From Streptomyces sp. 3214.6 (GTDB lineage: Bacteria; Actinomycetota; Actinomycetes; Streptomycetales; Streptomycetaceae), in assembly GCF_900129855.1 (NCBI RefSeq), contig NZ_LT670819.1:5642001-5706000 (forward strand): 64,000 bases of DNA, read 5' to 3'. Shown here piece by piece: positions 33,669 to 41,019 of this stretch (positions are counted from its first letter, which is position 1; each line of letters opens with the position of its first letter). The notes beneath the pieces are model-generated. The model did no database searches and was not told where the DNA came from. It was given only the letters and a program-made list of their open reading frames with translations. Position numbers and translations under genes: made by a program.

Positions 33669-33941
33669 ATGACCACAGTTCCGAGCGGTGTGCCTCAGCC
33701 GCCGCGCCTGTCGTCGCATCCGCTGCGGACCATCCGTGACATCCGGGAGTCCCTGCCTGAGGACCAGCGTCGGCACTTCGACGCAGAGCTCGCCGACACG
33801 GAGATCGAGGCTCTGCCCGAGATGCTGCACCGCTGGGTGACGCTGAGCAACGACGGCTTCGAGGAATTCCTGCTCTCCCGGCCCTTCGAGGGTCTGGAGT
33901 TCGGCGCCCGCTCCTACGATGCGCAGACGGACGCCGAGTGA
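33669..33941 (+). CDS. Small antitoxin-like protein upstream of a PIN toxin
   Basis: A 90-residue acidic protein with predicted helices (TIRDIRESLPEDQRRHFDAELADTEIEALPEMLHRWV). It overlaps the PIN-domain start by 4 nt (ATGA-like coupling at 33938), the standard antitoxin-toxin arrangement. I see no classical RHH or AbrB motif. ATG 33669 is placed ideally after GGAGGGG at 33656-33662; ATGs at 33648 and 33663 are in frame. Confidence 0.75.
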   Translation: MTTVPSGVPQPPRLSSHPLRTIRDIRESLPEDQRRHFDAELADTEIEALPEMLHRWVTLSNDGFEEFLLSRPFEGLEFGARSYDAQTDAE

Positions 33942-34365
33942 TCTACCTGTTCGACACCAATGTCGTTGCCGAGCTGACGACCCGGGCGAAGCCCGACCCG
34001 CGCGTCCTGCCCTGGTTCCGGTCCATGGCCCGTCCCAACCGCTTCTTGAGCGTGATCACCGTGGCCGAGATCGAGGCTGGCGTTGCCGCCGCCCCGGATC
34101 CTGTAAGGCAGCCCGCTACGCACAAGCCCTCGCTGCGGTACGGCACGAATTCCGTGACCGCATCGCACCTATCGGCGAACCGGAAGCGGCCGCCTACCTC
34201 ACCATCCACAAGACGCTCAAGGCCGCCGGCACCAGCATCGACCCACCGGACGCCCTGATCGCCGCCACTGCCCTGGCCAACGGCTGGACGGTGGCCACAC
34301 GCAACATCAAGCACATGGCCCGAACCGGGGCTCTGGTGGTCAATCCGTGGGAGCAGCAACTGTAG
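33938..34365 (+). pseudogene. VapC-like PIN-domain toxin, frameshifted
   Basis: The first frame gives MIYLFDTNVVAELTTRAKPD, then SVITVAEIEAGVAAAPDP (PIN acidic residues Asp6 and the Glu of AEIEAG). From about 34100 homology continues in the next frame: CKAARYAQALAAVRHEFRDRI, PPDALIAATALANGWTVATRNIKHM to the stop at 34365. A one-base change in the GATCCTGTAAGG area separates the halves. The last acidic PIN position after TRN is replaced (NIKHM). The RNase toxin is therefore probably inactive. Confidence 0.8.
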
Positions 34366-34456
34366 GTGGCCGCGGCGTCGGTGCCGTACGTGTGCTGCAA
34401 CCGCAGAGGCCCTCCCGTCCGATGGACGGAAGGGCCTTTGACCAGGTGTTTCTCTG

Positions 34457-34529
34457 TGCCCCCGGCAGGATTCGAACCTGCGACACCCGCTTTAGGAGAG
34501 CGGTGCTCTATCCCCTGAGCTACGAAGGC
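34457..34529 (-). tRNA. tRNA-Arg (anticodon CCT)
   Basis: Reading the minus strand gives a full cloverleaf: acceptor GCCTTCG/CGGGGGC with two G-U wobbles at pairs 4 and 5, D-arm GCTC-AGGGGATA-GAGC, anticodon stem CCGCT/AGCGG with loop CTCCTAA (anticodon CCT), T-arm GCAGG-TTCGAAT-CCTGC, discriminator A. CCA is not encoded. Its last 43 nt are repeated at 33303, 29184 and 20664, so its 3' end is an integration site and elements accumulated on that side. It is the only complete copy. Confidence 0.95.
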
Positions 34530-35154
34530 GGGGCTTGGGCGAAACCTTGCGGGACTCGGTGTACGAGTCGTGGCCCGGTCTCTTGGTCGAGCTCTGAGCG
34601 ACCTGAGGCGGCAACTGCGGTGAGGGGGCGGACCGAGCCCGCGTGATACGCCGCAGCGCCCGCCGGGGCGCTCGATCCACAGGGTACCGGATCGGGGCTC
34701 GGGCGGGCGCTGGTGTCTCCGAGTGGAGTGAGTGGAGTGGAGTGGAGCGGGGACGGGCTGGGCGGTCGCGTCGAGGCGCTCCTTACTCCCTGACGCGGAC
34801 GGCCGAGACCTGGGGCCTCGGGGTCCGCAGTTGCCGTGGGGCGTGGAGGGTGTCGCCTGTCGCTGTGGCGGTTCGGGACACGGGGACGTCGGTCGGTGCG
34901 GGGCCCGGCCTTCGAGCTGGAGGAAGGTTTCGGCGACCCTGAGCGGGCTGTAGTGGCTCAGCGGCACCGTGCCGGAGTGACCGCCAGGGCGATGGAATTT
35001 TCGCCCGGCAGGTCCTCGGCGACTTCGTCCGGGCCCTGGTCGGCCTGCGGTCCGTCGGTAAAGGCCGCGATGCGCGCCCGGCTGGAGGGAACGGGCGTGC
35101 AGGTGAGCAGCGGGACGGTCGCGGGAGCGAGGGGATTTCCCTGCTCGTGCCGGG
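34530..35154. other. 625-bp spacer without a recognised gene
   Basis: Contains GAGTG-type 5-bp repeats at 34719-34752. Open frames here have no family match or ribosome site. The first 100 bp include the promoter region of the tRNA-Arg gene on the minus strand. Confidence 0.5.
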
Positions 35155-35680
35155 TTATGCGGCGGAGGCGGAGTGGAGGATCAGGCGGTGGGCGCCGGAT
35201 TCGAGGGGGTCGGTTTGGGTGGTGCAACGCCAGCCTTCGGGCGCGCTGAACCGTCCGGTCGTGCCGGGTGGCAGTGTGACGTCCACCGTGAGCGTGGTGC
35301 CGTTGAGCGACCAGTCGACCGATGCCGTGCCGTAGGGGGTGGCGAGGGAGGCCCCGGCCGAGGTGAGCCGCGCGGATACCGGCTCCGCCGGGAGGTCGAA
35401 CTCCCGGCGGAGCAGCGGTGCCGGGCCGGGGGAGGAGCGGCCCCGGTCACTGGGGACATGGACGGACGGGGGCTCGGCCGGCCACGGGTGATCCGTCACC
35501 ACGTCCGACTCGATCTGTCCGCTGGAGACGACCTCTACGCCGGACGCGGCCTCTACGTCAGATACGGCCTCTACGTGAGATACGGCCTCTACGTCAGATA
35601 CGGCCTCTACGCCGGACGCGGCGGCGGTGAAGGACGGGGCGGGCACCGTGCGCGTCCTCCCGTCGGCCTGATCACGGCGT
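35155..35680 (-). pseudogene. Collapsed alpha-L-rhamnosidase-like remnant
   Basis: One minus-strand frame joins an N-terminal-like stretch (PLLRREFDLPAEPVSARLTSAG) directly to a C-terminal-like stretch (TPYGTASVDWSLNGTTLTVDVTLPPGTTGRFSAPEGW to LILHSASAA, stop at 35155). Both resemble the ends of GH78-type rhamnosidases; the catalytic middle of several hundred residues is absent. Upstream lies an 18-bp tandem repeat. Inferred internal deletion; only moderately sure of the family. Confidence 0.5.
35533..35622. repeat. 18-bp tandem repeat, five units
   Basis: CTCTACG recurs every 18 bp at 35533, 35551, 35569, 35587 and 35605, with alternating CCGGACGCGG, TCAGATACGG and TGAGATACGG fillers. On the minus strand it encodes VEAVSD/VEAVSH-like units in the remnant frame. 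Confidence 0.85.
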
Positions 35681-36283
35681 TCAGTGCGCGTCGGCGCCGG
35701 TGACCCGCCGCACCAGATCCACCCAGGCGCTCTGCAGCCGCGCGGTGCCGGCCTGACGCTCTCCTCGCAGGTAGTCCATGGTCTCCAGGTCGGTGAAGGC
35801 GAGCATGGCGTGCGCGAGCATGTCGTGATCGCCCTCGACGCCCGCCTCCTCCAGGAGCGAGGAGACATGGCGATGGAACGCCCTGCCGTAGTGCGAGGTC
35901 CGGCGGCGTTCGACGGGGATCTGGCGTCCCAGTGCCGGACCCAGGTCCGTGGGGTCGGCGACCCGCTCGATCAACGCCCAGCCGAATGCCGTCAGCCGGT
36001 CCTTCGCCGGCGCTCCCGGCCCCAGCGGAGGGGGACCGAAGGTGTACGCATCATGGAATTCCCCCTCTACGTCGTCCAGCAGGGCCAGCAGGAGCCCGTT
36101 GCGGTCGCCGAACCGGCGGAAGAGCGTGCCCTTGCCCACGCAGGCCAACTGCGCGACCTCGTGCATCGTCACGTGTTCGGCGCCCCGCTCGGCCACCAGC
36201 CAGGCGGCCGCCTCCAACAGCCGGGTCCGGTTGCGGGCGGCATCGGCGCGCTCCTCGGCCGGATCGTCCGGCGGCTGCGTCAC
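35681..36283 (-). CDS. TetR-family transcriptional regulator
   Basis: TetR HTH near the N-terminus (RTRLLEAAAWLVAERGAEHVTMHEVAQLACVGKGTLFRRFGDRNGLLLALL) and a ligand domain of about 140 residues (HVSSLLEEAGVEGDHDMLAHAMLAFTDLETMDYL). I prefer the GTG at 36283 (VTQPPDDPAEER), giving about 200 residues, the usual length. An ATG at 36454 is in frame and would add 57 low-complexity residues, including a TTA codon at position 13 that would make it bldA-dependent. No divergent target is obvious; the rhamnosidase remnant lies immediately downstream. Confidence 0.88.
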   Translation of the reverse strand: MTQPPDDPAEERADAARNRTRLLEAAAWLVAERGAEHVTMHEVAQLACVGKGTLFRRFGDRNGLLLALLDDVEGEFHDAYTFGPPPLGPGAPAKDRLTAFGWALIERVADPTDLGPALGRQIPVERRRTSHYGRAFHRHVSSLLEEAGVEGDHDMLAHAMLAFTDLETMDYLRGERQAGTARLQSAWVDLVRRVTGADAH

Positions 36284-36592
36284 CGGCCGACCCCGCGGTG
36301 CCAGGCGCGCATGTACGCAGCCGTCCTCGATCTGCACCGGATGCGGCCGGCACTCGACCGTACAGCCGTCTGTCTCGCCGTCCGTCTCGCCCTCCGAGAG
36401 CGAGACGGCGCCGTGTAACCGCTGCTGGGCATCGCTCTCCTCGGGTACGTCCATGGCGCAGGGGGGCCGGGGCCGGGGGTCGGGGCTGATGGCTGGTCGC
36501 CAACGCTAGCGACGCGGCCCGGGACGGGGACCCGACCGCAGCCCGAATCGCACTCGGCTGATGGACCTAAGCCGCTCTCACTCCTCTCACAC

Positions 36593-38266
36593 TCAGGTCA
36601 GGGGGACGGTGGTGAAGCGGGAGGCTGTGTGGAGGTCCGTCTCGATGCGGGAGGCGGTGGACATCAGGGCGGGGAGGATGTCGTGGACGCAGCTCTCGGC
36701 CGTGCGGCGGGCCACGTGGGTCGCCGCGTTGAGGGCTGCGACCACCCGGCCCGTCCGGTCGCGGATCGGGACGGCGATCGCGCGCACGCCCTGTTCCAGT
36801 TCCTCGTCGACCAGGGCGTAGGACGACGGTGCGGGCGACGGCGGCGCGTCCGTGTGCTGCGGCAGCAGTACCCGGCCCATCGACGTTCCGCTCGCCGGCA
36901 GCCTCGTCCCCACCGTGATGTCCACGCTCATGACGTGGCTCGCGGGCACCTGGGCCGTGAACTGGATCTCGTCGCCCCGCTCGGTCAGGATCGCCAGGGA
37001 GGTCGTCTCCTGGATCTGCGCCGCCAGCGCCGCCATGTGGGGGGTCGCGATCCGCGGAAGGGATGTGCGGGAGAGGGGCGGGAAGCCGAGCGCGAGGACT
37101 CCGGGGGTGAGGGCGAACGCACGGTGCGGGGTCGGGGTCACCAGGCCCAGGTGCTCGTACGTGATCAGTGCGCGGCGGGCCGTCGCTCTCGCCAGGCCCG
37201 TCGCCTTCGCGACCTCCGTGAGGGTCAGTTCCGCCCTGCCCTCGCCGAACGCGGTCAGGACGGTCAGGCCCCGGGCCAGGGACTCGATGAACTCCCGGCC
37301 GAGTTCCTGTTTCGACGCGCCCGTCCAGATCGCCAGGCCTGCGGGGGGCGGTCCGGGGTGCGGGGGCGGGGCGTGGCGCAGATCGTCCTCCATCGCCGAC
37401 ACGGCCGCCCGAAGGCGCGGGAGCAGCGTTTCGCGCAGGTCCGCCGCCGTGTGCCGGCTGGTGTGGCTGACGACGCTCGCCACGCACGCGATCCGGGCGG
37501 TACGCGGATCCCGTACGGGTACGGAGACCGCCACCAGCCCCGGTTCGATCAGCTGGTCGTCCAGGGCGTGGTGCGCGGACGCCGCTTCCGCCGTCCTTCG
37601 CACGAAGTCGATGTCGATGTCGATGTCGACGTCGACAGCCTTGTCCTTGTCGTCGGGCTCGTCCCCCGGGGTGTGGTGGGGGAGTGGCGGTACCGTCGGG
37701 AAGTCCCGGTTCTCGGGGTCCCTGGTGCGGCGGGTGCGCCAGGTCTGCCAGTCCTCGTCCGTCCACTCGGTGGCGAACAGCGGGCCGGGGGCGGTGCGTT
37801 CGGCCGGGAGGAGGTCGCCGATGCGGAAGCTCAGGGACATCGCGCGGCGGCGGGTCGCCTGGTGGATGAAGCGGATGCCGTCGCGGTCGGCGACCGCCAG
37901 GGAGACCGACTCGTCGAGTTCGTCGGCGAGGGCGTCCGCGCGGGCGTCCAGCAGGGCGGGCAGGCGCAGGGCGGCCAGATAGGCGTTGCCCAGTTCCATG
38001 ACGCGGGGGGTCAGGATCGCGTCCCGGCCGTCCAGTCGGACGTATCCCATGCGGGCAAGTGTCGCCACGATCCGGTCGACGGTCGAGCGGGCCAGGCCCG
38101 TGGCGCGTTCGAGCGCGCTGAGGCTCAGCCCGCCGTTCGCCTCGGTGAGCCGGTGCAGCACAGCGACGCCCCGCATCAACGGCGCCACCGCCTCGGCGGG
38201 GGTACTGGTGTCGCTGGAGGCAGCGGCGTCGATGGGGGACGTCGTGGCGGCGTGGGGCAGTGGCAT
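36593..38266 (-). CDS. Tandem double-IclR transcriptional regulator (PcaR/PobR-like)
   Basis: A 557-residue protein with two complete IclR modules. Module one: HTH LSLSALERATGLARSTVDRIVATLARMGYVRLDGRD (about 45-82) and effector part (ESVSLAVADRDGIRFIHQ). Module two: HTH LTLTEVAKATGLARATARRALITYEHLGLVTPTP (about 348-382) and effector part (TTSLAILTERGDEIQFTAQVPASHVMSVDITVGTRLP, SYALVDEELEQGVRAIAVPIRD). Double IclR proteins of this length regulate beta-ketoadipate genes in Streptomyces, but no such genes are in the window. A VDVDIDIDID tract from a 6-bp repeat lies in module one. ATG 38266. Confidence 0.9.
   Translation of the reverse strand: MPLPHAATTSPIDAAASSDTSTPAEAVAPLMRGVAVLHRLTEANGGLSLSALERATGLARSTVDRIVATLARMGYVRLDGRDAILTPRVMELGNAYLAALRLPALLDARADALADELDESVSLAVADRDGIRFIHQATRRRAMSLSFRIGDLLPAERTAPGPLFATEWTDEDWQTWRTRRTRDPENRDFPTVPPLPHHTPGDEPDDKDKAVDVDIDIDIDFVRRTAEAASAHHALDDQLIEPGLVAVSVPVRDPRTARIACVASVVSHTSRHTAADLRETLLPRLRAAVSAMEDDLRHAPPPHPGPPPAGLAIWTGASKQELGREFIESLARGLTVLTAFGEGRAELTLTEVAKATGLARATARRALITYEHLGLVTPTPHRAFALTPGVLALGFPPLSRTSLPRIATPHMAALAAQIQETTSLAILTERGDEIQFTAQVPASHVMSVDITVGTRLPASGTSMGRVLLPQHTDAPPSPAPSSYALVDEELEQGVRAIAVPIRDRTGRVVAALNAATHVARRTAESCVHDILPALMSTASRIETDLHTASRFTTVPLT
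37607..37638. repeat. GTCGAT hexanucleotide repeat inside the IclR gene
   Basis: Five GTCGAT/GTCGAC units encode DVDIDIDID in the acidic insert of the first effector domain. Confidence 0.85.
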
Positions 38267-38434
38267 GGGTGGTGTGTGCTCCCCGTGGAGGGTGTTCGGG
38301 ACACCGTAACGGGGGGCGACGGATGTCAGGGCTTGGGCAGGGTGTTCACGTAGTGGCTCCGGTCGGCGGTGAGGCCGGCAGCGGCCTGGGGGCGTGCGCG
38401 GCGCTCGCCGGCTGACTCGGGTTCTCCGCACCTG

Positions 38435-39886
38435 CTACGTCCTGGTGACCCGCACCCGGTAGTCCCCCTCCGGATCCGCCCCCGCCCTCGCCCCTGCCCT
38501 CGCCCCTGCCTCGGCCTCTGTGCCCGTCACCCTCCCCGTCCCCGTCCCCGTCCCCGTCCCCGTCCCTGTCCCCGTCCCTGTCCCCGTCCCTGTCCCCGTC
38601 CCCGCCCCCGTCACCGAGATTCGGATGCCGCGTTTGGGGTCCTTGAACGTCTCGCCCGGGTTGAAGGGGGCGTCGGAGAGTTCGGCGTGGACGTTGGGGC
38701 TGCGGGTGCAGCCGCCGCTGGCGGTGTGGGAGTCGTAGACGGTCACCGGGCCCATGCCGGTGTCGACGTCGGCGTCGATCTTGTAGATGAGGACGCCGGG
38801 GCGGCACACCGCCTCGTCGTTGCCGCCGGGGGCGCGCAGTTCGACGGCGTATCCGGTGCGGCCGTCGATCGGGACGAAGACCAGCTTCGGGCCGCCCGCG
38901 CGGGAGAGCGGGGTCAGTGGGTACTCCCTTGTGCCGCGGGTCGCCGCGCAGGCGATCTGGGAGGCGTCCAGCCAGCCCAGCTTCCACTTGTGCCAGCCGA
39001 GCAGGTCGTTGTTGGCCCCCCAGTCCTCGCTCATGATGTCCCAGTGGCCGACCGCGCCCCCGCCCTCCTGGGTGTAGAGGTCGGGCAGGCCGAAGACATG
39101 GCCGTTCTCGTGCGGGAGGACGCGGTAGCCGGTGCGGTCGTAGGAGCCGGAGCCGTCGTCCTGGCGGGAGTAGACGAAGGACGCGTTCGCCACCGACACC
39201 CCGTCGGCGACCGGCGCCTCGGTGTTGCCGGCGAACGTCACCGACAGGACCGTGTCCAGCGCGGAGGGGCCCGCGTTCGGGGTGACCAGCACGTTCAGGA
39301 GGTCGTACGCGCGGAAGTCCACCGTCGGGTCGGCGGCGGCCACGATGTCCTGGACGAGTTCGCGGTAGCCGGGGTCGAAGGGCGCGCCGCGCTCTATGCC
39401 GTACGCGCGAAACGACTTGGGCATGCGCAGCCAGTGCGGGATCGGGGTCTCGGCGTGGTAGGCGAGGCGGCCGTAGGACGCCGTGCGGAACCATTGCTCG
39501 GTCTTCGGGAAGAACTCGCGGTAGCGGCTCAGCGCGCTGCCCCGGCCGGGCGCGTCCGAGAAGTCGATCATCAGGGTGAGGGCGCGGACGGTCCCGGTGG
39601 AGCGTGCGTAGCCGCCGGTGGTCGGGACCCCCTCGGACATCTGGACGGACGAGCGTCCGCTGATCATGCAGGGCGCGAGCGCGGAGGACCGGGCCAGGGA
39701 GATCGGGCCCGCGCCGGCCGCAGCCGAGCCGGGGAACGGCCGGAGGTGTCCCGTGCCGGCCGACGTGCTGACGGCCAGGGTCAGGGCGGTGACCGAGGCG
39801 AGGGCGGCGGCGCGGCGCGGGCGTATCCGACGGCGGAGCGGCTCGCCTGTGCGGGCCGGGGCGGTGCGCACGGGCTGCGGCTGCAT
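38435..39886 (-). CDS. Secreted M6-family metalloprotease
   Basis: A 483-residue protein with an N-terminal signal (RRRIRPRRAAALASVTALTLAVSTSAG), M6 (InhA-like) catalytic domain with zinc motif HENGHVFGLPDL (His259, Glu260, His263) followed by GHWDIMSEDWG, and a C-terminal domain ending in a long Gly-Thr tail and an Ala-Gly/Arg tract. It probably degrades proteins outside the cell. Monocistronic; upstream is the TetR-operator region of the next gene, divergent. Confidence 0.92.
   Translation of the reverse strand: MQPQPVRTAPARTGEPLRRRIRPRRAAALASVTALTLAVSTSAGTGHLRPFPGSAAAGAGPISLARSSALAPCMISGRSSVQMSEGVPTTGGYARSTGTVRALTLMIDFSDAPGRGSALSRYREFFPKTEQWFRTASYGRLAYHAETPIPHWLRMPKSFRAYGIERGAPFDPGYRELVQDIVAAADPTVDFRAYDLLNVLVTPNAGPSALDTVLSVTFAGNTEAPVADGVSVANASFVYSRQDDGSGSYDRTGYRVLPHENGHVFGLPDLYTQEGGGAVGHWDIMSEDWGANNDLLGWHKWKLGWLDASQIACAATRGTREYPLTPLSRAGGPKLVFVPIDGRTGYAVELRAPGGNDEAVCRPGVLIYKIDADVDTGMGPVTVYDSHTASGGCTRSPNVHAELSDAPFNPGETFKDPKRGIRISVTGAGTGTGTGTGTGTGTGTGTGTGTGRVTGTEAEAGARAGARAGADPEGDYRVRVTRT
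38534..38612. repeat. CCCGTC hexanucleotide repeat in the protease gene
   Basis: About a dozen 6-bp units (CCCGTC with some CCTGTC) encode the C-terminal (GT)n tail of the M6 protease. It matches the (GT)n tract encoded at 15120-15161. Confidence 0.9.
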
Positions 39887-40065
39887 GCGGGGGCCTCTCG
39901 CTCCGGGCAGCCGCCGGTCACCGGCTGCACCCTTGCGATCACCCTGTGCCGGGGCGCACGCGGGCGCGCGCTGGAGGAGACCGATCGTGGATTACCGGGT
40001 GGTAGTCGCTTCCCCGGTGGTGTGGCTCAGGTCACATCGAGAAAATCTCCGGTCCGGGAAATAAC

Positions 40066-40082
40066 CGGGGACCTCTTCCCCG
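40066..40082. promoter_or_regulatory. TetR operator candidate 1
   Basis: CGGGGA-CCTCT-TCCCCG, 17-bp dyad with perfect 6-bp arms, upstream of the TetR gene at 40160. An identical-arm dyad lies exactly 40 bp away. Confidence 0.65.
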
Positions 40083-40105
40083 TTTAGTCAGGTGTCCGAG
40101 TGAAA

Positions 40106-40122
40106 CGGGGACTTCATCCCCG
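40106..40122. promoter_or_regulatory. TetR operator candidate 2
   Basis: CGGGGA-CTTCA-TCCCCG, same 6-bp arms as candidate 1 at a 40-bp centre distance (about four helical turns), 38 bp before the GTG start. Two sites on one DNA face fit autorepression by the TetR protein. Confidence 0.65.
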
Positions 40123-40159
40123 GATCGCAACCCGTCGCAGAACTCAGCAGGAGTACGCC

Positions 40160-40804
40160 GTGCAGACCGCCACCCCCACCGCGCGTAAGGTGACCCGGCC
40201 CCGCGCCGACGCCCTGCGCAACCGGGAGCGGATCGTCACCGCCGCCCGCGAGATGTTCGTCGAGTTCGGCCCCGATGTGCCGCTCGACGACATCGCCCGC
40301 CGGGCCGGCGTCGGCAACGCCACGGTGTACCGCAACTTCCCCGACCGGGACGCGCTGGTCCGTGAGGTCGTCTGCTCGGTGCTGGACCGTACGGTCCGCG
40401 CCGGACAGGTCGCCCTCGCCGAGACCGGTGACGCGTTCGGGGCGCTGGAGCGGTTCGTGCACGTCTCCGCCGACGAGCGGATCAGCGCGCTCTGCCCGAT
40501 GATCTCCAGCACCTTCGACCAGCACCACCCCGACCTCGAAGCCGCGCGTGAACGGGTCGAGCGGATCATCGAGGAGGTCATGGACCGAGCGAAGGCGGCC
40601 GGGCAGCTCAGGCCCGACGTCGGCGTGGGGGACGTCATGATCGCGGTGGCCCAGCTCAGCCGGCCCCCGGCCGGCACCGGATGCCTGAGCGCCGACCGCT
40701 TCGTCCACCGCCACCTCCAGCTGTTCCTGGACGGGCTGCGGGCTCCGGCCCCCTCCGTCCTGCCAGGTGCGGCCGTGACCATGGAGGACCTGCGCCAGTC
40801 CTGA
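40160..40804 (+). CDS. TetR-family regulator of the downstream MFS exporter
   Basis: A 214-residue regulator: HTH ALRNRERIVTAAREMFVEFGPDVPLDDIARRAGVGNATVYRNFPDRDALVREV and a helical ligand domain. GTG 40160 with CAGGAG at 40148-40153. It precedes the 14-helix MFS gene on the same strand, and both probably answer to the paired dyads at 40066 and 40106. From memory it corresponds to SCO3207, next to the efflux gene SCO3206. Confidence 0.93.
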   Translation: MQTATPTARKVTRPRADALRNRERIVTAAREMFVEFGPDVPLDDIARRAGVGNATVYRNFPDRDALVREVVCSVLDRTVRAGQVALAETGDAFGALERFVHVSADERISALCPMISSTFDQHHPDLEAARERVERIIEEVMDRAKAAGQLRPDVGVGDVMIAVAQLSRPPAGTGCLSADRFVHRHLQLFLDGLRAPAPSVLPGAAVTMEDLRQS

Positions 40805-40831
40805 GCGATTAGTCCGCGGCGTCGCGGAAGT

Positions 40832-40908
40832 CAGCACACAGAACTCAGCACACAGAACTCGGCAGCACACAGAACTCGGCAGCACACAGAACTCAGCACA
40901 CGGAACTC
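40832..40908. repeat. Five spaced copies of CAGCACACAGAACTC between TetR and MFS genes
   Basis: CAGCACACRGAACTC recurs five times with start-to-start steps of 14, 17, 17 and 14 bp, then decays into GGAACTC fragments to about 40935. It fills the 215-bp leader of the MFS gene. Could be protein-binding sites, an RNA leader structure or a plain tandem expansion. Confidence 0.85.
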
Positions 40909-41019
40909 GGAACTCGGCAGACAGAACACAGACGTTGTGCCCGAACGGCCGTCATCGACGACGAGCCGCCCCCTTTTCTCACCTTTTTTCCGTCACGAAG
41001 TCCCGAAGCGGGTATCCCC

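Noticed and set aside
34958..35227. Minus-strand open frame between the tRNA and the rhamnosidase remnant
   Set aside because: Pro/Arg-rich translation, no ribosome site, no recognisable family; consistent with chance opening in GC-rich DNA.
40088..40885. Minus-strand frame opposite the TetR gene
   Set aside because: Shadow of the TetR gene and of the CAGCACACAGAACTC repeats; no domain match.
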